Counted from the first letter of the stretch, positions 1-5,998 are shown. The stretch is 6,532 nt of DNA from a bacterium UBA1790 (GCA_002314465.1 DCGA01000184.1:1-6532), one strand, 5' to 3'. Notes: generated by a model from the letters alone, not told the origin. Made by a program: numbers and translations.

Positions 1-401
1 ACTCGGTTCCCACATTTGCCTACTACTTCAACACTACAACGATGCAAGAAGAAGAGGCGGGTGCATGGGTTGACCAGTGCAGTTTCACCAACGTTAATGC
101 AACACTGGTTCCCAGTTGCGACAGCAAGACGATGACACTCAAGCTGTATAACTTCAAGAAGACACCCTCGCACATCTCGGTGGCACTCACTTACTCGTCG
201 ATTCCCTATACGCTCGACCGCAGCGGTAAGATTTTCGCCGAGGTTAAGGATGTGATGAAGTATACCAACGACAGCGCATACGACATAAGCGACCTCTCGA
301 TTGTGGTCGACTTACCAACATACAAGGCCGACGTAACATTCACTATGGATGGTCGCCGCTACAAGATGAACTGCAACATGTTCACCCAAGTGACAAAATA
401 A
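1..401 (+). CDS. C-terminal part of an unrecognised beta-rich protein (5' end outside window)
   Basis: The reading frame that begins with the codon at base 3 is open to the left edge and stops at TAA 399-401, so the gene starts upstream of the window and the ATG at 42 is probably internal. The visible 133 residues alternate hydrophobic and polar residues with many Thr, Ser, Tyr and Val, as in a beta-sandwich. Examples are MTLKLYNF, ISVALTYSSIPYTL and ADVTFTMDGRRYKMNC. Three Cys occur (WVDQCSF, VPSCDS, MNCNMF). No membrane segment is visible in this part. It ends 16 nt before the sigma factor gene with no visible terminator or promoter between, so it is probably cotranscribed with it. I do not recognise the family. 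An extracytoplasmic location would suit the composition, but the N-terminus needed to judge this is missing. Confidence 0.75.
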   Translation, partial: SVPTFAYYFNTTTMQEEEAGAWVDQCSFTNVNATLVPSCDSKTMTLKLYNFKKTPSHISVALTYSSIPYTLDRSGKIFAEVKDVMKYTNDSAYDISDLSIVVDLPTYKADVTFTMDGRRYKMNCNMFTQVTK

Positions 402-417
402 CCACCTAACACAATAA

Positions 418-978
418 ATGGCTGCACGTAGCACATATGACGAAGCACAAGTGATAGAGCAACTGCGCGACCCCATCACCGCACGCACGGCGTTCGGCAA
501 GGTCATCGAGCATTACTCAAGCACGCTGTATTGGCAGATTCGCCGTCTGGTTTTCAACCATGACGACGCCAATGATGTGCTTCAAAATACGTTTATCAAG
601 GCATGGACGAGCATCGACCACTTCAGGGGCGATGCCCGTCTTTCTACATGGCTCTATAAGATTGCCATCAATGAGAGCATCACTTTCATCAACAAGCAGA
701 AGGCGCTCAACCACGTGTCGATTGACGACGACGACTCGTTCCTCGTCAACCAGCTCGCCAGCGATGAGTACTTCGACGGTGACGACGCACAGCTCAAGCT
801 GCAGCGCGCCATCGCCACTCTGCCCGAGAAACAGCGCATCGTTTTCAACCTGCGCTACTACGACGAGATGAAATATGAAGACATGAGCGAGGTGCTCGGA
901 ACCTCGGTAGGTGCCCTCAAGGCAAGTTATCACCATGCCTTGAAAAAAATTGAGAGTTTTTTTCAGGATAACGATTAA
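418..978 (+). CDS. ECF-type RNA polymerase sigma factor (sigma-70 family)
   Basis: This 186-aa protein has the size and two-domain layout of ECF sigma factors, which direct RNA polymerase to stress or envelope regulons. Region 2 spans roughly residues 28-95. It includes DANDVLQNTFIKAW (residues 50-63), the typical core-binding helix, and the FRGDARLSTWLYKIAINES stretch (69-87), which resembles the -10 recognition segment. After an acidic linker (about 101-124, with SIDDDDS and FDGDDA), region 4 spans about 126-180. Its pattern LPEKQRIVFNLRYYDEMKYED followed by MSEVLGTSVGALKASYHHALKKI is the helix-turn-helix that reads the -35 element. The ATG at 418 gives a normal ECF N-terminus and follows an A/T-rich leader, as is usual in Bacteroidota. 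A probable anti-sigma factor and a Spy-like periplasmic protein follow, so its activity is likely controlled from the envelope. The target regulon cannot be read here. Confidence 0.95.
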   Translation: MAARSTYDEAQVIEQLRDPITARTAFGKVIEHYSSTLYWQIRRLVFNHDDANDVLQNTFIKAWTSIDHFRGDARLSTWLYKIAINESITFINKQKALNHVSIDDDDSFLVNQLASDEYFDGDDAQLKLQRAIATLPEKQRIVFNLRYYDEMKYEDMSEVLGTSVGALKASYHHALKKIESFFQDND

Positions 979-1011
979 ACCTTTTTAATCTTAGTGAGTC
1001 AAACAAGTGCA

Positions 1012-1422
1012 ATGAAACAAGAAGAATCTGAAATATTAAAAGGACTGGGCAAGGATCCAGGCTTTAAAGTTCCCGAAAACTATTTCGAGGAATTCAATAA
1101 GCGTATGTTGGATTCTCTGCCAGAGAAAGAGATAAAAACACAGGTTATAGAGAAGCCGTCGATGTGGGTACGCGTAAGACCATATGTCTACGCGGCTGCG
1201 TCATTTGCCGGCATTTGGTGTATGATTACCGTCTTTAACCAGGTTAACGGTACCAATGATAACAAAATCGGAGAAATCGCTTCGAAGATGCAGACCGAGG
1301 ACAATGCCGAGGAATTCATGATGAACGGCGGTGCCACCGAGTATGATATCATGACCTACCAGGATAGCGTGATGATGGACGCGGAAGACCAGGACACCAA
1401 ACTTAACTCAGTTACAAAATAA
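1012..1422 (+). CDS. Probable anti-sigma factor, single-pass inner-membrane protein
   Basis: This 136-aa protein has no identified enzymatic motif. The N-terminal 50 residues are charged and helical and contain GFKVPENYFEEFNKRML (residues 17-33). This F-x-VPexYFe-type motif recurs in short membrane proteins encoded after ECF sigma factors in Bacteroidota. One hydrophobic segment (about 57-75, PYVYAAASFAGIWCMITVF) follows basic residues (RVR), predicting N-inside topology. The last 60 residues would then be periplasmic; they are acidic and hold six Met between residues 93 and 122. I chose the ATG at 1012. A GTG at 994 in the same frame would add six residues, but it lies right after a small hairpin over the sigma stop. 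Position between the sigma factor and a Spy-like gene supports an anti-sigma role, which is inference from context and topology. No zinc-binding anti-sigma motif (HxxxCxxC) is present. Confidence 0.75.
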   Translation: MKQEESEILKGLGKDPGFKVPENYFEEFNKRMLDSLPEKEIKTQVIEKPSMWVRVRPYVYAAASFAGIWCMITVFNQVNGTNDNKIGEIASKMQTEDNAEEFMMNGGATEYDIMTYQDSVMMDAEDQDTKLNSVTK

Positions 1423-1430
1423 AGCAAGAT

Positions 1431-1859
1431 ATGAAACGCTACTTACTCGCACTGCTTGTCATGGTTTCCCTCGTCGCTTCGGCACAGGGCAACAAGAAAT
1501 GGGCACAGGAAATGCTCGACGCAAAACACAAGATGCTCATTGAACAGGTAGAACTCACCGATGCTCAGCAAAAGTCGTTCATGCCCGTGTATGAGGAGAT
1601 GGAGAAGGAAATCTACCAGACTAACCGCAGCGCACGCCTGTTGGCTGCCAGTGTAGCCAAGAAAGGCGCTCAGGCAACCGAGGCCGAGTATCAGCAGGCT
1701 GCCGAGGCTCTCTCTAATGCTAAGGTGCACGAGGGCGAAATCGAGGCCAAGTACTTCGCCAAATTTGCCAAGATGCTCTCTAAGAAGCAGCTGTTCCTGC
1801 TCAAGCAAGCCGAGAACAACTTTACTCGCACAATGCTCCAAAAGCGACCCAACAAGTAA
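1431..1859 (+). CDS. Secreted Spy/CpxP-like helical protein
   Basis: This 142-aa protein has a clear signal peptide (residues 1-18, cleavage predicted at ASA|Q) and a wholly alpha-helical, charged mature part, so it should be periplasmic. Two LTxxQ-type motifs, the hallmark of the Spy/CpxP/CnrX/ZraP group, are visible: LTDAQ (42-46), and the degenerate LSKKQ (116-120), which is followed by LFLLKQAE. The mature length of about 124 residues and this spacing fit that group. Members either chaperone misfolded periplasmic proteins or sense metals or envelope stress. His33 and His100 are the only histidines and there is no Cys, so metal binding is possible but not shown. The gene starts 8 nt after the anti-sigma candidate and ends just before a strong terminator, making it the last gene of the sigma operon. 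It may be the sensor or an output of that sigma factor. Confidence 0.75.
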   Translation: MKRYLLALLVMVSLVASAQGNKKWAQEMLDAKHKMLIEQVELTDAQQKSFMPVYEEMEKEIYQTNRSARLLAASVAKKGAQATEAEYQQAAEALSNAKVHEGEIEAKYFAKFAKMLSKKQLFLLKQAENNFTRTMLQKRPNK

Positions 1860-1879
1860 TAAATTCTACATATCGATGG

Positions 1880-1920
1880 AAATAGCCGTTATTACCCACG
1901 AGGTGCTAACGGCTATTTTT
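1880..1920 (+). terminator. Rho-independent terminator of the sigma factor operon
   Basis: A perfect 12-bp stem (AAATAGCCGTTA at 1880-1891 against TAACGGCTATTT at 1907-1918) encloses a 15-nt loop that can pair further (ACC/GGT). The right arm runs into five T residues (1916-1920). It lies 20 nt after the stop of the Spy-like gene and ends the + strand operon. Confidence 0.9.
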
Positions 1921-2016
1921 CTAAACATCCGCGATTTGAAGATGCATGGTGCGGTGCTATGTGGCACGCAATTTGCAGGTAAGGATATCAGGTATATTAT
2001 ATAGTATAATAGAACA

Positions 2017-2439
2017 ATGGAAAAGGAAAAACTCATCGACTATGACAAGTATCGTCGTTTCTTCGACGAGAACAAGCTGTGGAACAAGCTCAAGAAGGTT
2101 GCCCGCAAGGCTGGGGTGAAGGTGGTGTATTCAGCACTTATCCTTTACTACATGACTCGTAGCGACAAGGTGCCTACTATTGAGAAGGTGAAGATCTACG
2201 GCACATTGGGCTATTTCATCCTGCCCACCGACCTCATTCCCGACGCTATCGTGGCGCTGGGATACACCGACGACCTTGCGGCCCTGGCATGGGCTATATG
2301 GAGTCTGCGCAATTACCTTACTCCCGAAATCAAGCAACAGGCCGAGGATAAACTTAAGGAGTGGTTCGGACAAGTTGACCAGACCGAGATTGCCGGCCTG
2401 CTTCCTATGACCACCGATACCGAGGTAACCGAAGAATAA
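2017..2439 (+). CDS. YkvA family protein (DUF1232 domain)
   Basis: This 140-aa protein carries the DUF1232/YkvA signature at residues 67-90, which reads FILPTDLIPDAIVALGYTDD and then LAAL. The family pattern is a hydrophobic helix with a PxDLIPD turn, followed by GYxDDLA. The domain covers about residues 35-95, preceded by a basic helical N-terminus (KLWNKLKKVARKAG) and followed by an acidic helical tail that ends in TEVTEE. Two moderately hydrophobic stretches (about 35-47 and 58-82) suggest membrane association. The biochemical role of the family is not established, so none is assigned. The ATG at 2017 follows an A/T-rich leader. The gene stands alone: the sigma operon terminator lies 97 nt upstream, and downstream it converges on a lipoprotein gene with a shared hairpin between. 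No convincing promoter was found for it. Confidence 0.88.
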   Translation: MEKEKLIDYDKYRRFFDENKLWNKLKKVARKAGVKVVYSALILYYMTRSDKVPTIEKVKIYGTLGYFILPTDLIPDAIVALGYTDDLAALAWAIWSLRNYLTPEIKQQAEDKLKEWFGQVDQTEIAGLLPMTTDTEVTEE

Positions 2440-2458
2440 CCCATCCTGCAAGGACAAA

Positions 2459-2499
2459 AGCAAAGGCTCGCCAAGCACCCACAGTGCCAGGCGAGCCTT
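2459..2499. repeat. 41-bp exact repeat carrying the terminator, copy 1
   Basis: These 41 bases are identical to 3171-3211, offset 712. Each copy lies just downstream of one of two paralogous lipoprotein genes, so the repeat marks the end of a duplicated gene-plus-terminator unit. Confidence 0.92.
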
Positions 2500-2510
2500 G
2501 TTATTTTCTG
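2463..2510. terminator. Bidirectional hairpin terminator between convergent genes (copy 1)
   Basis: A perfect 10-bp stem (AAGGCTCGCC at 2463-2472 with GGCGAGCCTT at 2490-2499) continues past a 2x2 internal loop into a 4-bp inner stem (GCAC 2475-2478 with GTGC 2484-2487). The + strand exit is T-rich (TTGTTATTTT), and the - strand exit reads TTTGCTTTTG. It sits 24 nt beyond the stop of the YkvA-like gene and 24 nt beyond the stop of the opposing lipoprotein gene, so it can serve both. Confidence 0.85.
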
Positions 2511-2523
2511 TTGTGCTCTTGGA

Positions 2524-2997
2524 TTACTTACCTATGTAGAGTTCGCCGCTTGCGCTTGTGGCTACGCCTCCGTGTTCATACGACAGTTCATAGGTCTTCT
2601 TTGATGTGTCAAATTTAATGACCACATTTGTAACGATACCATCGTTGTCGTTAGGCACCCATGAGCCTCCGTAATAATAGTCGGGAGTGATTTCCAGGTT
2701 CTTTCCCTCAAATGAGTAGCTGCTGTTAATCACGTAACGGCTGCAGTTGCTCAAGTTGATGCGCATGGTGAAAGACTTACCACCCGAATACTGCTCGTTG
2801 TGGACTTCGAGGTAGCGGCCGTTATCAGAAAGCACGTCAAACTTGAAGTAATGGTCAGTGGTAGTACTGTAATTTGTTTTATTGCCGGGAAGGACGCTGT
2901 AGATACCTTTGATTTTTGTTTCGGGCTCGTCGTCGCCACAGCTTACAAATGTCATGGCAAAGAGAAGCATTGCCATCAATCCGAATAATTTCTTCAT
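2524..2997 (-). CDS. Small, probably surface-exposed lipoprotein (paralog A)
   Basis: This 157-aa protein starts with a lipoprotein signal peptide: MKK, a hydrophobic stretch (residues 4-18), then FVSC with the lipidated Cys at 20. The lipobox has Phe at -3, which is seen in Bacteroidota. GDDEPE follows the Cys and resembles the acidic lipoprotein export signal that sends lipoproteins to the cell surface in this phylum, so surface exposure is likely but inferred. The mature part of about 137 residues is beta-rich, with aromatic and Asn/Ser/Thr-rich strands (GIYSVLPGN, YFKFDVL, GRYLEVHN, NCSRYVINSSYSFEG, ITPDYYYGGSW, FDTSKKTYELSY). I recognise no family. It is a tandem paralog of the lipoprotein at 3236-3718. 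Unlike that copy it has its own promoter (3103-3133) and a leader of about 100 nt, so the two can be expressed separately. A hairpin terminator follows the stop. Confidence 0.87.
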   Translation of the reverse strand: MKKLFGLMAMLLFAMTFVSCGDDEPETKIKGIYSVLPGNKTNYSTTTDHYFKFDVLSDNGRYLEVHNEQYSGGKSFTMRINLSNCSRYVINSSYSFEGKNLEITPDYYYGGSWVPNDNDGIVTNVVIKFDTSKKTYELSYEHGGVATSASGELYIGK

Positions 2998-3102
2998 TTT
3001 CTTTAAATTTTTAATATAGTGAATAATATTTTTAGGCTTAATTCACTCCTTATAATATGGAGCCATATCGTCACTGGAAAGAGGTTTACCCTAATCAAGT
3101 TG

Positions 3103-3133
3103 CAAAGTTAAGCATAATATTCCTCTAATCAAA
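3103..3133 (-). promoter_or_regulatory. Promoter of lipoprotein A (Bacteroidetes -33/-7 type)
   Basis: On the - strand, TTTG (3130-3133) is followed by 19 bp and then TAACTTTG (3103-3110). Both elements and the spacing match the Bacteroidetes consensus TTTG-N19-21-TAnnTTTG exactly. An A-tract of eight (3146-3153 on the - strand) lies just upstream. The predicted start is near 3096-3099, leaving a leader of about 100 nt before the ATG at 2997. Confidence 0.8.
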
Positions 3134-3170
3134 TATTATCAGTTGTTTTTTTTCGTGCTATGAAAAGTAA

Positions 3171-3211
3171 AGCAAAGGCTCGCCAAGCACCCACAGTGCC
3201 AGGCGAGCCTT
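3171..3211. repeat. 41-bp exact repeat carrying the terminator, copy 2
   Basis: This is identical over all 41 bases to 2459-2499. It lies 24 nt past the stop codon of lipoprotein B, the same distance as copy 1 from lipoprotein A. Confidence 0.92.
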
Positions 3212-3212
3212 T
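3174..3212 (-). terminator. Terminator after lipoprotein B (copy 2 of the hairpin)
   Basis: The stem is 11 bp (3174-3184 with 3202-3212), with the same inner GCAC/GTGC stem as copy 1. On the - strand the exit reads TTTGCTTTACTTTT. On the + strand the exit is also T-rich (TTTTTGTTT), but no + strand gene precedes it. It ends the receptor/lipoprotein B transcript and separates it from the promoter of lipoprotein A. Confidence 0.85.
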
Positions 3213-3235
3213 TTGTTTCCTATGTGCTCTTGTTA

Positions 3236-3718
3236 TCAGTTGATGTAGAGAGTACCCTCACCGCTAACGGTAATACCCGAGCAATCGAATTTAATGTCGT
3301 AAGTCTTCTTTTTTGTGTCGAAGTGAACGATCAGTTTGGTGATGGGGCGCTCGCTGTAGGGTGTCCATGTGCCGCCGCGATACAGGTCGGGGGTGATAGA
3401 AATGCTCTGGCCGTCGAATGTGTAGCTGTCGTTAACCACGTAACGGCTGCAATCGCTCAAAGGAACGCGCATTGTGATGGTGATGGGCATCCTTGAGTCA
3501 AATTTCACGTTGTGCATCTCGATGTATCGGCCGCTTGTGCCAAGCACGTCAAACTTATAGAAAGACTCTGTTGTAGTTTCGTAGTTTGTTGCATTGCCAC
3601 TAAGTACACTGTAGATACCGTTGATTTTAGGCTGATCGGGTTCGTCTTTATCGTCACCGCAGCTTACAAATGTCATGGCAACGAGAAGCATTGCCATCAG
3701 TCCGAATAATTTCTTCAT
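3236..3718 (-). CDS. Small, probably surface-exposed lipoprotein (paralog B), next to the TonB receptor
   Basis: This 160-aa protein has a signal peptide that matches paralog A at 19 of 20 residues, with FVSC and lipidated Cys20. GDDKDEPD follows, an acidic export-signal-like stretch that suggests display on the cell surface (inference). The mature part is beta-rich and aligns with A along its length at about half of residues by eye. Shared blocks are GIYSVL, GN-TNY-TTT, KFDVL, GRY, CSRYV-N-SY, ITPD, GG-W-P and FDT-KKTY. The one Cys in this mature region (DCSRYV) is conserved in both, and B has a second (KFDCSG). The gene starts 31 nt after the stop of the TonB-dependent receptor with no promoter-like sequence in the gap, so the two are probably one transcript. 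That suggests a role as accessory or substrate-binding partner of the receptor. I recognise no family. Confidence 0.87.
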   Translation of the reverse strand: MKKLFGLMAMLLVAMTFVSCGDDKDEPDQPKINGIYSVLSGNATNYETTTESFYKFDVLGTSGRYIEMHNVKFDSRMPITITMRVPLSDCSRYVVNDSYTFDGQSISITPDLYRGGTWTPYSERPITKLIVHFDTKKKTYDIKFDCSGITVSGEGTLYIN

Positions 3719-3749
3719 TTCTTATTATATTTTAATTAGTTATTATTTC

Positions 3750-5963
3750 TCAAAATCTCAAGCGCAGCGTTGCACCGAGGGTGCGTCCGTGTCCGCGTTG
3801 CAGGAAGTCTCGGCTCATCGACACGAAGTAGAATGTCTTGTAATGAGTGCCGGTGAGGTTGCGTCCCCACAGTTCAAGGGTGTAGTGACGCCCTTCGAGC
3901 GTGAGTTCGCTGCCCAGCAGCGCATATAGCGGTTGGCTCAGGGTGTTTGCCTCGTTCCAGTATATGCGGCCTGCACACTGCACGTTGGCGCTCAGTGTGA
4001 TGCCTGTGAGCCACTCGCCACAGCCACGCACCGCCAAGCGGTTGAATGCGCGGGCATTGAGTGTGTGTGCCGGGGTATAAGGCACGTAGTTGTCCTTGTA
4101 GTCATGCTTGCCGTCGTTGTATTCGATGAAACGTGCGTTGGTGTATCCATAGGAAACGGTAATGCCTGTAGCCTCGCGGGGACGCCACGACAGCGCTGCC
4201 TCAAGGCCTATGTTGCGGCTCTTGCCGGCATTGGTCATCATGCGGCCGGTGGTGTTTCCCTCGGGGAACACCGTGAGCTGCAGGTCGCGACACAGGGTTG
4301 CAAAGGCGTTGATGTCGGCAGTGATGCGTCGGTCGGCTGTAGCCAGGTGTGTACCCAGTTCGGCGTTCCATGCGCTCTCGGGCTTGTAGCCCACAATCTT
4401 ATCGACATCGTAGGCTGCACCCACGCCGAGGAATCCCATGAGGCGTTGTTGCAGCACGTCGCTGAACATCTGTGTGTTGTATCCACCCGCCTTGCTGCCG
4501 CGCGACAGTGTTGCGTGCAGCGTGTTGCGGTTGTCCAGGTGGTAGGTTGCGGTGAGGCTGGGCAGTACTTGCAGGTAGTGCTTGCTCATCTTGCCCCTGT
4601 CGTCGATGTTGATGGGTTGGTGGGTGTATACCTCGCCGTCGTGCATGATGTTATAGCCTGTTGTACATGTGCTGCGGTAGTTGAGTGCCGCGTGCTCGTA
4701 GTCTATGCGCAGACTTGCCTTGAGGTCGAAGCGGCCGGTGCTGTACTCCGAACTGTGGTAGAGCGCCACGCCCCACGTGGGCGATGTGAAATGGCTGCCC
4801 AGCACGAAACTGCGCTCATCCCATGCCACGGGGTAACTGGGAACTGCCTCGTTGATGTTTTTCTCGATGAGTTCGCTGATGCCGGTGTCGAAGAAAGTGA
4901 CAGGGGCATTCATGTCGATGTGACGGTAGAACGACGACAGACCGTTGGTCCACGAGTAATTGCCCTTGGGCTGCTTGCAACGTGCAATGACGTCGAGTGT
5001 AGCGGCATGCTCGGTGCGGGCCTGTGTAAGGGTGAAATAGGGCAGTGGCGTGAAGTCCTGGTCCAGCGTCATGTTGTCGTCGATATACTGGTAACTCGCA
5101 AATGCGTTCAGGCTGATGCCGCCGAGTTCGGTCGACAGTGTCAGTCCGTCGGTTATCGATGTACGGCGGTAGAAGCAGGTGTCGTTATAGGAAATGAGTC
5201 CGGTCTCAACACGTTCATAGGGGTATCCGCCCTGACGGCCCACGCTGGCGCTAAGGGTGTTGCTCAGCAGTGTGGTAGCCGACGGAGCCCACATGAAACG
5301 CAGGCGGGCGTTGCCCTGTCGTTCCCAGTCGCAGCGCTTGCCGTTGTACTGGTTGCGGAACTCGCCCTGTGTGCCAAGCATCGAGGCGCTTGCCGACACG
5401 CCCAGGGTGGGGGAGAAACGCATGTACTGGCTCACTCCGGCGCGCCATGTGCCGTGGCTTGCAGCCTCGAGCATTGCGCGCGTGCCCTGGTAGTTGAGTG
5501 GCGAGAGGGTGTAGATGTTGATTACTCCGCCCATGGTGTTGCGGCCGTACATTGCACTTTGGGGACCACGCAATACCTCTATGCGGGAGATATCCATCAG
5601 GTCAAGGTCGTAGTTCTCCTTGCACATCACTGGCATGTTGTCGATGGTTAGTCCCACTGCGGGTTGGTCCATGCGTGCGCCTATACCTCTAATGTAGATG
5701 GCACTGGTCATGCGGCTGCCATAGTCGGGGACAAAGAGGTTGGGGACCATGGGGGCAGCGGTCTTCACGCTCGACACCCCGTCGCGCTCAATCTCGGTGC
5801 GCCCTATGAGTGTTGCCGAAGGCGAAACGGACACCTGGTCGATGCCTTGCTTCACGGCAGTGACGGTGACCTCGCGCAACGACAGCGTGTCGGTCGTGCT
5901 CTGTGCGCTGGCGCCCATTGCTGCCATCGCTCCCAGTAATATGATAAGTAAGAACTTTTTCAC
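3750..5963 (-). CDS. TonB-dependent outer-membrane receptor
   Basis: This 737-aa protein should be a 22-strand outer-membrane barrel with an N-terminal plug that imports a scarce ligand using TonB energy. The signal peptide covers residues 1-20 (ASA|Q). A TonB-box-like LREVTVTA follows at 29-36. The plug spans about 40-155, with YIRGIGARMDQPAVGLTIDN (90-109) and the classic RIEVLRGPQSAMYGRNTMGG start at 127, continuing VINI. The barrel fills the rest, including YKPESAWNAELGTHL, and ends in LRLRF with the C-terminal Phe expected of outer-membrane barrels. There is no N-terminal carboxypeptidase-like domain and no SusD gene beside it, so it is a classical siderophore/cobalamin/heme-type receptor rather than SusC. 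The substrate is not readable. The only workable start is GTG at 5963, because an in-frame stop (TAA) lies at 5973-5975. A promoter abuts this start. Lipoprotein B follows in the same operon. Confidence 0.95.
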   Translation of the reverse strand: MKKFLLIILLGAMAAMGASAQSTTDTLSLREVTVTAVKQGIDQVSVSPSATLIGRTEIERDGVSSVKTAAPMVPNLFVPDYGSRMTSAIYIRGIGARMDQPAVGLTIDNMPVMCKENYDLDLMDISRIEVLRGPQSAMYGRNTMGGVINIYTLSPLNYQGTRAMLEAASHGTWRAGVSQYMRFSPTLGVSASASMLGTQGEFRNQYNGKRCDWERQGNARLRFMWAPSATTLLSNTLSASVGRQGGYPYERVETGLISYNDTCFYRRTSITDGLTLSTELGGISLNAFASYQYIDDNMTLDQDFTPLPYFTLTQARTEHAATLDVIARCKQPKGNYSWTNGLSSFYRHIDMNAPVTFFDTGISELIEKNINEAVPSYPVAWDERSFVLGSHFTSPTWGVALYHSSEYSTGRFDLKASLRIDYEHAALNYRSTCTTGYNIMHDGEVYTHQPINIDDRGKMSKHYLQVLPSLTATYHLDNRNTLHATLSRGSKAGGYNTQMFSDVLQQRLMGFLGVGAAYDVDKIVGYKPESAWNAELGTHLATADRRITADINAFATLCRDLQLTVFPEGNTTGRMMTNAGKSRNIGLEAALSWRPREATGITVSYGYTNARFIEYNDGKHDYKDNYVPYTPAHTLNARAFNRLAVRGCGEWLTGITLSANVQCAGRIYWNEANTLSQPLYALLGSELTLEGRHYTLELWGRNLTGTHYKTFYFVSMSRDFLQRGHGRTLGATLRLRF

Positions 5964-5967
5964 GATG

Positions 5968-5998
5968 CAAAATTACTACTTTTTCTTTTCACACGCAA
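5968..5998 (-). promoter_or_regulatory. Promoter of the TonB receptor operon
   Basis: On the - strand, TTG (5996-5998) is followed by 20 bp and TAATTTTG (5968-5975), which matches the Bacteroidetes -7 consensus TAnnTTTG. Only four bases separate the -7 box from the GTG start, so the mRNA would be leaderless or nearly so. The -33 element overlaps the left arm of a perfect dyad at 5997-6016. Confidence 0.6.

Noticed and set aside
517..936. 139-codon open frame antisense to the sigma factor
   Set aside because: The sigma factor has clear region 2 and region 4 motifs, and the antisense translation has no recognisable features or plausible start context.
994..1011. GTG at 994 as the start of the anti-sigma candidate
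   Set aside because: It would add six residues, but ATG at 1012 gives a more usual N-terminus and is not pressed against the hairpin at 973-990. It cannot be excluded from sequence alone.
1972..2002. Possible promoter of the YkvA-like gene (TTTG at 1972-1975 and the A/T stretch 1993-2002)
   Set aside because: No TAnnTTTG element is present at proper spacing; the match is only to A/T-rich sequence, and it would leave an unusually short leader.
1717..2004. 95-codon + strand frame overlapping the end of the Spy-like gene
   Set aside because: It is an out-of-frame reading of the Spy-like gene that continues through a strong terminator into non-coding sequence. The translation is low-complexity Ser/Arg at first and has no coherent features.
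3055..3068. ATATGG-AG-CCATAT as an RNA hairpin
   Set aside because: A 2-nt loop is too tight for a stable hairpin; at best it is a DNA-binding dyad, so it is mentioned only within a finding.
3933..5651. 572-codon open frame on the + strand antisense to the TonB receptor
   Set aside because: It lies wholly inside the receptor gene on the other strand. Its translation is Cys-, His- and Ala-rich with no domain or membrane logic, while the receptor shows plug and barrel motifs throughout. Such a frame arises from the G/C-rich codon choice of the receptor.
3750..5963. SusC-type polysaccharide receptor
   Set aside because: The N-terminal carboxypeptidase-like domain is absent, the length is 737 rather than about 1000 residues, and no SusD gene is adjacent.
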